Below are positions 33,758 through 41,050 of a stretch of 64,000 nt of DNA, piece by piece. Origin of the DNA: UBA9611 sp965237595 (GTDB lineage: Bacteria; Chloroflexota; Dehalococcoidia; Lucifugimonadales; UBA3495); contig CBDEFY010000006.1 in assembly GCA_965237595.1 (NCBI GenBank), positions 310,001 through 374,000 on the forward strand, given 5' to 3'. Under the pieces are notes generated by a model that worked only from the letters and a program-made list of their open reading frames with translations, was not told where the DNA came from and ran no database searches. A program made the translations under genes and the position numbers. Each line of letters starts with the position of its first letter. Positions within the stretch are counted from its first letter, which is position 1.

Positions 33758-34753
33758 TTATAAGGCATCGTCCACGAACTTGGAATCTTCCGGGTTGAAG
33801 CCCGGCCCTCCGGCCAGATGGCCCCAGATCGACTCAATGGGGCGCAACGTTGCATTTGGCATCAGGGCAACCTCGATCTCATTGTCCTCGGGTGGGAAGT
33901 ATAGGTCGGTCCGGCCGGGCATGACGATGGCTTTCGCCTTTATCGCTTCTAGAGCCTTCCTCAAGTCTCCGCCATAGAGGTCATTGTTGCTGATGTCGGC
34001 GTTCTGCCAGGTCCAGACCATGGACAGCAGGTCGTTGGCGTCGGCGTTTATCCTCCGGGCTTCCCAGAAATTGACCAGATAGTCCTCCAGTGAGGAGTAG
34101 CCAATCCGCAGATAGACCTCTTCCCGGTAGAAAGCCTGGGACACGGCCCAACCGGCATACACCCGGCCCATGGCCCGCAACCCCTTCAACGGAGGACTGT
34201 CATACGAACCGCCGGCCCAGGCGGCGTCGGTGGTGATGGCCGCTTTGACCCCTTCCAGAAACACAAAGTTATGGCGGGAGGTCCGGGCCGAGCCGCAGAT
34301 GGGCACAATCCTTTCCACCATCTCCGGGTAAAGGCTGCCCCACTGATAGGTCTGCTGAGCGCCCATGGACCAACCGGTGACCAGGGCAATCTTATCGATG
34401 CCAAATACCTCAGTGACCAAACGGTGTTGGCAGGCCACATTGTCGTAAAGGCTTACATCGGGAAACCGGGCCCGGTTATAGGGCGGTGTGGCGTTGCTGG
34501 GCGAAGTCGAAGCGCTGTTGCCGAACATATCCGGGACGATGATGAAATACTTTTTTGGGTCCAGGGCCTTGTCCTCGCCAATCATTCCCTCGTTGTGGGT
34601 GTGCTGCCCGCCGAAAAAGGTGGGGAACACCACCACGTTGTCTTTGTCGGCGTTCAGTTGACCGTGGGTCTTGTAGGCCAGCTTGGCCGCGCGAAGAGTC
34701 ACGCCCGATTGCAACTCCAGATCGCCCGCCTCGAAGATCTCGTAGTCCGCCAT
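33758..34753 (-). CDS. alpha/beta hydrolase, homoserine O-acetyltransferase-like
   Basis: This 331-residue protein belongs to the MetX-type alpha/beta hydrolases. The nucleophile elbow is GWSMGAQQ, the catalytic Asp is in MPGRTDLYFPPED and the His in IESIWGHLAGGPGF. The segment TFFGGQHTHNEGMIGEDKALDP matches the family. Many such proteins outside methionine clusters are esterases or acyltransferases of unknown substrate. ATG 34753 is preferred to the longer frame because GGAAAAGGTGG lies just upstream. It is divergent from the hydroxy-acid oxidase gene. Confidence 0.8.
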   Translation of the reverse strand: MADYEIFEAGDLELQSGVTLRAAKLAYKTHGQLNADKDNVVVFPTFFGGQHTHNEGMIGEDKALDPKKYFIIVPDMFGNSASTSPSNATPPYNRARFPDVSLYDNVACQHRLVTEVFGIDKIALVTGWSMGAQQTYQWGSLYPEMVERIVPICGSARTSRHNFVFLEGVKAAITTDAAWAGGSYDSPPLKGLRAMGRVYAGWAVSQAFYREEVYLRIGYSSLEDYLVNFWEARRINADANDLLSMVWTWQNADISNNDLYGGDLRKALEAIKAKAIVMPGRTDLYFPPEDNEIEVALMPNATLRPIESIWGHLAGGPGFNPEDSKFVDDAL

Positions 34754-34944
34754 GTGATTTACCACCTTTTCCAGCCGGGGGCCGCCGTCTCGATTCACCG
34801 TGGGCAAGAATACCACGAGGGTGTTTTCACAGTTGCCGGCGCTCGCAGTCCTCATCAAGATTGACTACGCCCAGTCCAGCTTTTAGACTTGCCTCGCTAT
34901 CCCCGACCAAAGCCCAGATCAATGGATTCCTGGAGGTGTTTCCC

Positions 34945-36087
34945 ATGGCCCAAGACCCGGTCAATATATTTGAGTATGAAGAGATTGCCAAACAGCGTCT
35001 CGATAAGGGCGACTACGACTTCATCGCCGGGGCCGCCACGGACGAGATCACCCTACGGCGCACCCGCGCCGTTCTGGACTCCATCGTCATGAAACCCCGG
35101 ATGATGGTGGATATAAGCCAGCGTGACCTGAGCACCACGGTCCTGGGCCAGACAATCAGCTTTCCGGTCATGCTGGACCCCGCCGGGAACCACAGAGCGG
35201 CCCACCCGGAGGCCGAATTTGCCTCGGCCAGGGCTGCCGGGGCCGCTGGCACCGTGATGGTATTGAGCTCCCATTCAGCCAGGACCCTTGAGGACGTGGC
35301 CGAGGCTGCCACCGGTCCCATCTGGTTCCAGCAATACTTCTTCAAAGACCGGGAACTGACCCTCGGCATGGCGGCCCGCGCCGAAGAGGCCGGGTATTCC
35401 GCTCTGTGCCTCACTCTAGACGCCAAGATAAGCCCAAAGCGGGAGCGCAACATTCGGAACGATTACGTAGGCCCGGTCTCCCCCAACTATGCCGCCTTGG
35501 GCCTGGGCACCCACTCCTGGAAATTCGCCGCCGACGCCCCGGCCGGGTCCCTCGACATCCGTGACCCGGCGGCTACCTGGGACGACCTGGAATGGCTGGC
35601 CGGGGAGACCAAGATGCCAATCGTGGTCAAAGGAATCATGGCCGGGGAGGACGCCAAGCGCTCGGCCGAATCCGGCGCCAAGGGAATCATAGTTTCCAAT
35701 CACGGCACACGGTACCTGGACACCACATTCACAACCATAGAGGTTTTGCCGGAGGTGGTGGAGCAAGTGGACGGCAAGGCCGAGGTTTACATGGACGGCG
35801 GCATCCGCCGGGGCTCCGACATTTTCAAAGCCCTGGCGTTAGGCGCCCGGTCAGTCTTGATTGGCCGGCCTCTGTTCTGGGGACTGGCCGTAAACGGCGA
35901 AGCAGGGGTCAAATCGGTCCTGGATATGCTCCGCGACGAACTGGACGCCACCATGGGCATGTGCGGCCGCGCCACCATCGACAGCATCGGCCTCGACACC
36001 CTGGGGGGAATCTCGCCGCTGCAAAGATTGTTCGACGAACGGGAAGGCATCCGCAACCAACCAAATACCCGCAAAGGAGACAACTAA
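34945..36087 (+). CDS. FMN-dependent alpha-hydroxy-acid oxidase/dehydrogenase
   Basis: This 380-residue (beta/alpha)8 flavoprotein oxidises 2-hydroxy acids (lactate, glycolate, mandelate and relatives) to 2-keto acids. Features are YDFIAGAATDEITLR, FPVMLDPAGNHRAAHPEAE, IWFQQYFFKDRE, the catalytic His in GIIVSNHGTRYLD and the phosphate-binding YMDGGIRRGSDIFKALALGA. The motif SNHGGRQLD of most members is SNHGTRYLD here. TGGAGGTG precedes ATG 34945. The NHL gene starts two bases after its stop, so both are probably made together. Confidence 0.88.
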   Translation: MAQDPVNIFEYEEIAKQRLDKGDYDFIAGAATDEITLRRTRAVLDSIVMKPRMMVDISQRDLSTTVLGQTISFPVMLDPAGNHRAAHPEAEFASARAAGAAGTVMVLSSHSARTLEDVAEAATGPIWFQQYFFKDRELTLGMAARAEEAGYSALCLTLDAKISPKRERNIRNDYVGPVSPNYAALGLGTHSWKFAADAPAGSLDIRDPAATWDDLEWLAGETKMPIVVKGIMAGEDAKRSAESGAKGIIVSNHGTRYLDTTFTTIEVLPEVVEQVDGKAEVYMDGGIRRGSDIFKALALGARSVLIGRPLFWGLAVNGEAGVKSVLDMLRDELDATMGMCGRATIDSIGLDTLGGISPLQRLFDEREGIRNQPNTRKGDN

Positions 36088-36088
36088 G

Positions 36089-36964
36089 ATGGCTACTGTA
36101 GGTACCGGCAAATACACTTACGAATTGATTGAGAATTGGGGCAAGCTGCCCGGTGGCGAAACCTTCGGGATGGTGAGCGCTATCGCCACCGATTCCCAGG
36201 ACCGGGTATTCGCGTTCCAGCGGAAGGACCCGCCCATGCTCATCTTCGACCGGGACGGAAACCTAACAGACTCGTGGGGCAACGGTTCCTTTGAGTTTGC
36301 CCACGGCATCCACATCGCCGACGACGTGGTATACATCACCGACCGCGACACCTCGGTCTGCATCATGTACACCTTGGACGGCAAGCCAATCCAGATGTTG
36401 GGGCGGCACGGCGTCCACTCGGATACCGGCTGCGAGAACCCAGGGGATCTAGTGCCCAGGGCCGCAGGCCCATTTAATTATCCGGCCGAACTGGTGCCTT
36501 CCCCTTCGGGAGACCTCTACGTCGCCGACGGGTACCGCAATTCCCGGGTGCACCGTTTCTCAAGTGACGGCCAACTCAAGAAATCATGGGGCGAGCCCGG
36601 CAAGGAGGCGCCCAGCGAGTTCCACCTGCCCCACAGCCTTCTCGTTGACGGAGACCGGGTGATTGTCTGCGACCGGGAGAACCACCGTATCCAGGTCTTC
36701 GGCTTGGACGGCGAGTTCAAGGAGATCTGGGACGACATCAACCGGCCTATGGACATCTCCATGGACCGAGACGGCAACTACATGGTCAGCGAGGGCCAGC
36801 GGGACGACGGCTCGGCCCGAATCAGCGTATTGGACAAGAAGGGCGGCGTGCTCTCCCGGTTCGAGTGCCGCGGCTCCGGCCACGGTAGTTGGATCGACTC
36901 CCGGGGCGACATCTATCTAGGTGGGGTCCCCGACGCCATCGACAAGTACGTCCGCAAAGGGTGA
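36089..36964 (+). CDS. NHL-repeat six-bladed beta-propeller protein
   Basis: This 291-residue protein is built from NHL repeats, seen in HRFSSDGQLKKSWGEPG, ADGYRNSRVHRF, CDRENHRIQVFGLDGEF and similar units, as in peptidyl-alpha-hydroxyglycine lyase and gluconolactonase-like proteins. There is no signal peptide. It is directly coupled to the hydroxy-acid oxidase, so a lactonase or lyase step on the same pathway is plausible but unproven. Confidence 0.75.
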   Translation: MATVGTGKYTYELIENWGKLPGGETFGMVSAIATDSQDRVFAFQRKDPPMLIFDRDGNLTDSWGNGSFEFAHGIHIADDVVYITDRDTSVCIMYTLDGKPIQMLGRHGVHSDTGCENPGDLVPRAAGPFNYPAELVPSPSGDLYVADGYRNSRVHRFSSDGQLKKSWGEPGKEAPSEFHLPHSLLVDGDRVIVCDRENHRIQVFGLDGEFKEIWDDINRPMDISMDRDGNYMVSEGQRDDGSARISVLDKKGGVLSRFECRGSGHGSWIDSRGDIYLGGVPDAIDKYVRKG

Positions 36965-36981
36965 ACGCCTAGGAGAATTGG

Positions 36982-37179
36982 ATGGAATCAATCCAGAATC
37001 GTCTGAAGCGCATCAGGGACTCGTTGGCGCCGGAAGAGTGGCGGGACGCCCGCATCTACCGGCATATCGACGAATACAAGCTGGACTACACTCTGATTGC
37101 CACCAAGGTCGACTCCGGTCAAGTTCACTACTACGACCCAGATACGGGCGTCTTCGAGCCGCTGAATCTCTCTGGGTAG
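36982..37179 (+). CDS. small hypothetical protein
   Basis: A 65-residue soluble protein with a basic, helical N-terminus (NRLKRIRDSLAPEEWRDARIYRHI) and a C-terminal stretch VDSGQVHYYDPDTGVFEPLNL. TAGGAGAAT precedes the ATG. It is 17 bp after the NHL gene and before a strong terminator, so it is the last gene of that operon. The family is not recognised. Confidence 0.6.
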   Translation: MESIQNRLKRIRDSLAPEEWRDARIYRHIDEYKLDYTLIATKVDSGQVHYYDPDTGVFEPLNLSG

Positions 37180-37203
37180 CGGTTCCCGCTCCAGTACGGC
37201 CTA

Positions 37204-37242
37204 AAAGTAAAGCCCCGGCGAAATCGCGGGGGCTTTACTTTT
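37204..37242 (+). terminator. rho-independent terminator
   Basis: A long stem pairs AAAGTAAAGCCCC with GGGGGCTTTACTTT around a GCGAAATCGC inner hairpin, ending in a short T-run. It closes the 34945-37179 operon. Confidence 0.85.
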
Positions 37243-37465
37243 CCAGTTGGAGCCTTCGGTCCTAGTCGTCAGCGGCGGCGAGACGGGCCTTTCCGACCAG
37301 CAGATAACCGCCCCGGAGAAGGGCTCGGACGCCCGGTTTAGAGCGAGTGAACGTTGGCGCCACCGCCATGAGCACCGAGCAACCGGTGATCCAAGAGCCG
37401 CCCGAGCTGTTTGGCAAATAGGTGATGCCGAATTTCAAGAATCAGGTTAAATAGAGGCGGCGATG

Positions 37466-37494
37466 ATGTATCCTAATGTATAAGTTTGATACAT
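37466..37494. promoter_or_regulatory. inverted repeat upstream of selD
   Basis: ATGTATC (37466-37472) and GATACAT (37488-37494) form a 7-bp inverted repeat with a 15-base AT-rich spacer, about 60 bases before the selD start. It resembles an operator but matches no site I know. The rest of 37243-37553 shows nothing coding. Confidence 0.3.
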
Positions 37495-37553
37495 TGGCCG
37501 GATTTACCATGGCTCATATACTCCCACGACCCACTTCATGGAGGAACCGCCGG

Positions 37554-38600
37554 ATGGCCAGCAGCAAAGTCCGCCTGACCGAACTGTCTCACTGCGCCGG
37601 TTGAGCCGCCAAGCTTAGCCAGGAGGACCTGGTCCAGGTCCTGAAGCACCTGCCCATGATCAGCCACCCCGACCTTCTGGTTGGGACTGAAACCGGGGAC
37701 GACGCAGCCGTTTACCGGCTGGATGACAACACCGCGCTGGTAGTGACGGTGGACTTTTTCACGCCCATCACCGACGACCCTTACGAGTTCGGCTCGGTCG
37801 CCGCTGCCAACTCCCTGAGCGACGTCTACGCCATGGGCGGAAAACCCCTGGTGGCCCTGAACATTGTGGGGTTCCCCGCCGAACTGGCCGTGGAGATGCT
37901 GGGCGAGGTGCTCAAGGGTGGCTACGACAAGGCCACTGAAGCCGGCTGTCTGATTGTGGGCGGGCATACGGTGGATGACGCAGAGCCCAAGTACGGACTT
38001 TCGGTGGTGGGCTTGGTTGAGCCTGGCAAAGAGGTATCCAACGCCAGCGCCAAGCCTGGCGACGCTCTCGTTCTCACCAAACCCATCGGGACCGGGATAA
38101 TCACCACCGGCTGCAAACAGGGAATCACCCCCGACGCCATCCTGAAACAGGCCGTGGACACCATGGCAACACTGAACAAAGGTGCGTCAGAAGCCATGAT
38201 GAAGGTGGGGGTGAACTCCTGCACCGACATCACCGGCTTTGGCCTCATGGGCCACCTGAAGGGCATGGTCCGGGGCAGCGGAGCCGGGGCCCGCATTCGG
38301 ATGACCGACGTGCCCGTGCTGCCCGGAGTTTGGGAACTGTTGGAAAAGGGGACCGTCCCCGGGGGCACCTTCCGAAACATGTCCAGCGTGGAAGACACCC
38401 TGGACTGGGACGCCAGCCTGACAGAAAATCAGCGGCTGTTGATGTGCGACGCCCAGACCTCCGGAGGACTTTTGATCTCAGTGCCCAGGGCCAAGTTGGA
38501 CCAACTGTTGTCCGAACTCAACGCATCCGGCGTCCCGACCAAGGCTGTGGTGGGCGAAGTCACGGCGGAAAACCCCGGCCGCATCAGCGTCTTACCCTAG
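37554..38600 (+). CDS. selD: selenide, water dikinase, selenocysteine-containing
   Basis: SelD makes selenophosphate from selenide and ATP, the selenium donor for tRNA-Sec. From ATG 37554 (GGAGGA eight bases upstream) the frame reads LTELSHCAG, an in-frame TGA at 37602-37604, then AAKLSQEDLVQVL and the rest of the protein. The TGA falls exactly at the catalytic Cys/Sec position of the CxG(C/U)AAK motif. Later motifs include GDDAAVYRLDDNTALVVTVDFF, NSLSDVYAMGGKPLVALN and DAQTSGGLLISV. The full length is 348 residues with Sec at 17. A stem-loop of bSECIS type follows the UGA. A reading that starts at 37656 would miss the active site. Confidence 0.93.
37602..37642 (+). promoter_or_regulatory. 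UGA Sec codon with bSECIS-like hairpin in selD
   Basis: AGGACCTG (37624-37631) pairs perfectly with CAGGTCCT (37635-37642) around a GTC loop. The stem begins 19 bases after the UGA, within the range of bacterial SECIS elements that bind SelB, and the loop contains the expected G. Confidence 0.65.
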
Positions 38601-38619
38601 ATTCGGAGTGGGATGTCAG

Positions 38620-39231
38620 ATGAAGCGACCTGACCAAGTAAAGACGGCGCCCGACCAGGGGATGGGCGACCGCGTCCCACCGGGCCAGTTCCTCACCACC
38701 AAGTTCCCAGTGTTGACCTACGGCCCCGAGCCCAAAATAGACATCAACACCTGGGAGATCCGGGTGTTTGGACTGGTGGAGCGGGAGATAACCCTCAACT
38801 GGGAGCAGTTCTCCAGCCTCCCGTGGACCACCATAGTGGCCGACTTCCACTGCGTAACCCAATGGAGCCGACTGGACAACACCTGGGAGGGCGTGACCTT
38901 GACCGACCTGGTGGCCCCTGCCGGCCCCAAGCCCGATGCGAGGTTCGTCATGACCCATTGCTACGGCGGGTACACCGCCAACCTTCCCCTGGAATTGGCA
39001 ATGAATGAGGGAATACTGGCCCATAAGCAGGACGGCGAGCCATTGGGCCAGAGTCACGGCTGGCCCCTGCGCCTGATTGTCCCCAGCATCTACGGCTGGA
39101 AGGGCGCCAAGTGGATCAACGGCATCGAGCTCATGGCCGATGACTCCCCCGGTTTCTGGGAGCAGCGCGGTTACAACAATAAGGGTGACCCCTGGAAAGA
39201 GGAGCGCTTCTGGCCCGAACTGTCCCGGTAA
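38620..39231 (+). CDS. sulfite-oxidase-type molybdopterin-binding protein
   Basis: About 203 residues matching the Oxidored_molyb domain of sulfite oxidase and MsrP-like enzymes. The Mo-ligand Cys is in ADFHCVTQWSRLDNTWEGV. The pterin-contact regions VMTHCYGGYTANLPLE and GWPLRLIVPSIYGWKGAKWINGIELM are clear. There is no twin-arginine signal, so a cytoplasmic oxidoreductase is likely, with unknown substrate. ATG 38620 is preferred, with GGAG upstream; GTG 38608 is possible. It follows selD by 19 bp on the same strand. Confidence 0.85.
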   Translation: MKRPDQVKTAPDQGMGDRVPPGQFLTTKFPVLTYGPEPKIDINTWEIRVFGLVEREITLNWEQFSSLPWTTIVADFHCVTQWSRLDNTWEGVTLTDLVAPAGPKPDARFVMTHCYGGYTANLPLELAMNEGILAHKQDGEPLGQSHGWPLRLIVPSIYGWKGAKWINGIELMADDSPGFWEQRGYNNKGDPWKEERFWPELSR

Positions 39232-39257
39232 ACACGAAGCGCATAGTGGAATATCAA

Positions 39258-39423
39258 CATGAGTCATCCCGGAGATTGACTCGTGAGAACATTCTGTGGC
39301 ACTCACCCCGTCGAAGGCGGCGCTGCCCATGTTCAATGGCAGACCGCCGCCCACGTGCTTTCAGTACTTTGGATTCTATATTTCGTCTCTGGCATCCATC
39401 CAAAAAATCCGGGATGACTCATG
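39258..39423. repeat. MITE-like repeat, copy 2 (intact, 166 bp)
   Basis: The ends are perfect 16-bp inverted repeats, CATGAGTCATCCCGGA and TCCGGGATGACTCATG. The interior has no ORF and matches, in reverse complement, the repeat broken by the IS3 element at 1209-2703. No clear target duplication is visible. Confidence 0.85.
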
Positions 39424-39446
39424 TTTGTTTGGTCCCGATTCAGCCT

Positions 39447-39653
39447 TCAGGCCGCTTGGCGGATCTTTTTCCGGGGCTTCTTGGCGGTCTTGGGTGCGTC
39501 AATGACATAGGTCTCCCAGACCGGCTCTTGGTTGCCTTGCATGACCACGTCACGAAGATAACCGCACTGGATGCAGCTCACGTAATGGCCGTGAATATCT
39601 TCCCCGAGATAAAGATCACCGCGGCATTTTGGACATCGCTTGAAGTAAATCAT
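39447..39653 (-). CDS. small zinc-ribbon protein
   Basis: This 68-residue protein begins MIYFKRCPKCRGDLYLGED and continues VSCIQCGYLRD, giving a CPxC...CxxC zinc ribbon in the first 35 residues. A basic C-terminus (KTAKKPRKKIRQAA) follows, suggesting nucleic-acid or protein binding. The precise family is not recognised. It is divergent from the hspR promoter region. Confidence 0.65.
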   Translation of the reverse strand: MIYFKRCPKCRGDLYLGEDIHGHYVSCIQCGYLRDVVMQGNQEPVWETYVIDAPKTAKKPRKKIRQAA

Positions 39654-39739
39654 TTCTTGACCGCCTCTTCCCAGCCGGGAAATCTGCCCCTATTAACCGG
39701 GTAACCTAAACCCATGTTATGCCTCCTGATATATGTGGC

Positions 39740-39768
39740 TTGACACGAGTTATATCAGAATCTATCAT
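39740..39768 (+). promoter_or_regulatory. sigma-70-type promoter of the hspR-grpE-dnaK cluster
   Basis: TTGACA (39740-39745), a 17-base spacer and TATCAT (39763-39768) make a near-consensus promoter about 56 bases before the hspR start. A palindrome ATCATATGAT overlaps the -10 box. No clear match to the HspR HAIR operator was seen. Confidence 0.75.
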
Positions 39769-39823
39769 ATGATTAATCGCCGGTCAACACCGTCGAGGAA
39801 CTGTTAGGGTCTGGAGAGTCTTG

Positions 39824-40300
39824 ATGTACCAACGGCCTAATTCCAGGGTGGAAAACCGGACTGGGGCACCGCGCCAGACGCCCCCTACCCGTCCGGAAAC
39901 CACAGACATTTCGACTGCCCGGCCCGCCTCTCAACCCGAATCGGTCGTGGAGATGGAGGGCGTATACATCATCAGCGTGGCCGCCCGTATCCTGGACATG
40001 CATCCCCAGACTCTGCGAAAGTACGAGAGGCTGGGGCTGATAAACCCTGGCCGGACCATCGGTATGCTCCGGCTCTACTCCACCGAGGACATCAAGAAGG
40101 TACAGTTGATCCGGTACCTGTCCGACGAGTTGGGTCTTAACCTGGCCGGGGTTGAATTCGCCCTGGCGGCATTCGACAACATGTCGGCCATCAAGCAGCG
40201 GATGAGCGGCCGCCTTGAGGGCAACCCGGCGGCGCAACAGGTGGTCCAAGAAGAGATGGACCTCCTATTTGAGAGCCTGAACCTGCCGGTTGACCGTTAG
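39824..40300 (+). CDS. hspR: MerR-family heat shock transcriptional repressor HspR
   Basis: HspR represses dnaK-type operons by binding HAIR sites and is itself released from DNA when DnaK is occupied. The MerR helix-turn-helix runs IISVAARILDMHPQTLRKYERLGLI, followed by the wing GRTIGMLRLYSTEDIKKVQLIRYL, and the C-terminal part is helical. A 40-residue Pro/Thr-rich N-terminal extension precedes the domain. ATG 39824 follows GGAGAG. It leads grpE and dnaK on the same strand, the classic autoregulated order. Confidence 0.88.
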   Translation: MYQRPNSRVENRTGAPRQTPPTRPETTDISTARPASQPESVVEMEGVYIISVAARILDMHPQTLRKYERLGLINPGRTIGMLRLYSTEDIKKVQLIRYLSDELGLNLAGVEFALAAFDNMSAIKQRMSGRLEGNPAAQQVVQEEMDLLFESLNLPVDR

Positions 40301-40364
40301 CCCCAGCATCCATTGCCCAAAATCATTTTCAAGCCCAATCAGTCACACCTAGGGGAACGCCTCG

Positions 40365-40964
40365 ATGGCAACAGGACCACAGGAATCTGACGGCCAGTCC
40401 GAAGAATCGGGGCTTGAACAGGAATTGGAAGAGATCCTGGCTCAAGCCCAGGTCAACCTAGAAAGTCTCTCTTTGGAGGAGCAGGTCAGCACATTGAAGT
40501 CCAATCTCGAAACGGCCCAAAAGGAAGCCGCGGAAAACCTGGACACCGCTCAGCGGGCCCAGGCGGAGATGGCCAACTTCCGTCGCCGGACCGACGAAGA
40601 ACGCATCGCCAACAACAAATACGCCAACAGCCGGCTGATTGCCAACATCCTGCCGGTTCTGGAGGAACTGGACCTGGCCATCAGCCATACCGAAGGGCAG
40701 GCCGGCGCCAACGAATCTTTGCTGGAAGGAATCAAGCTGATTCAACGGAAACTGACCGGCGTGCTAGAATCCGAGGGTGTGGCGGCAATCGAAGCCGTGG
40801 GCCTGATGTTCAACCCTTTAGAGCACGAAGCGGTGGGTACCGAAGAGTCGGCAGAGATCGAGCCGGGATACGTCACCCAGATACTCAGGCCGGGATTCCG
40901 GCTGCACGACCGGGTGATTCGCCCAGCCCAGGTGATGGTGGCCCGGGAGCCCGAAAGTAAATAA
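40365..40964 (+). CDS. grpE: nucleotide exchange factor GrpE
   Basis: GrpE releases ADP from DnaK. The 199-residue protein starts with an acidic, low-complexity N-terminus. A long coiled coil (about residues 35-90, RAQAEMANFRRRTDEER) leads to the beta-wing domain with FNPLEHEAVGTEESAEI and LRPGFRLHDRVIRPAQVMVA. It lies between hspR and dnaK with short gaps. Confidence 0.95.
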   Translation: MATGPQESDGQSEESGLEQELEEILAQAQVNLESLSLEEQVSTLKSNLETAQKEAAENLDTAQRAQAEMANFRRRTDEERIANNKYANSRLIANILPVLEELDLAISHTEGQAGANESLLEGIKLIQRKLTGVLESEGVAAIEAVGLMFNPLEHEAVGTEESAEIEPGYVTQILRPGFRLHDRVIRPAQVMVAREPESK

Positions 40965-41050
40965 GAGGGCCGCTAGACCAGAAAAAGAAACCACCGCACC
41001 CCGACCGTGTCAATTTAGATATTCGGGTGTGAATAGTTAGGAGAGACCAA

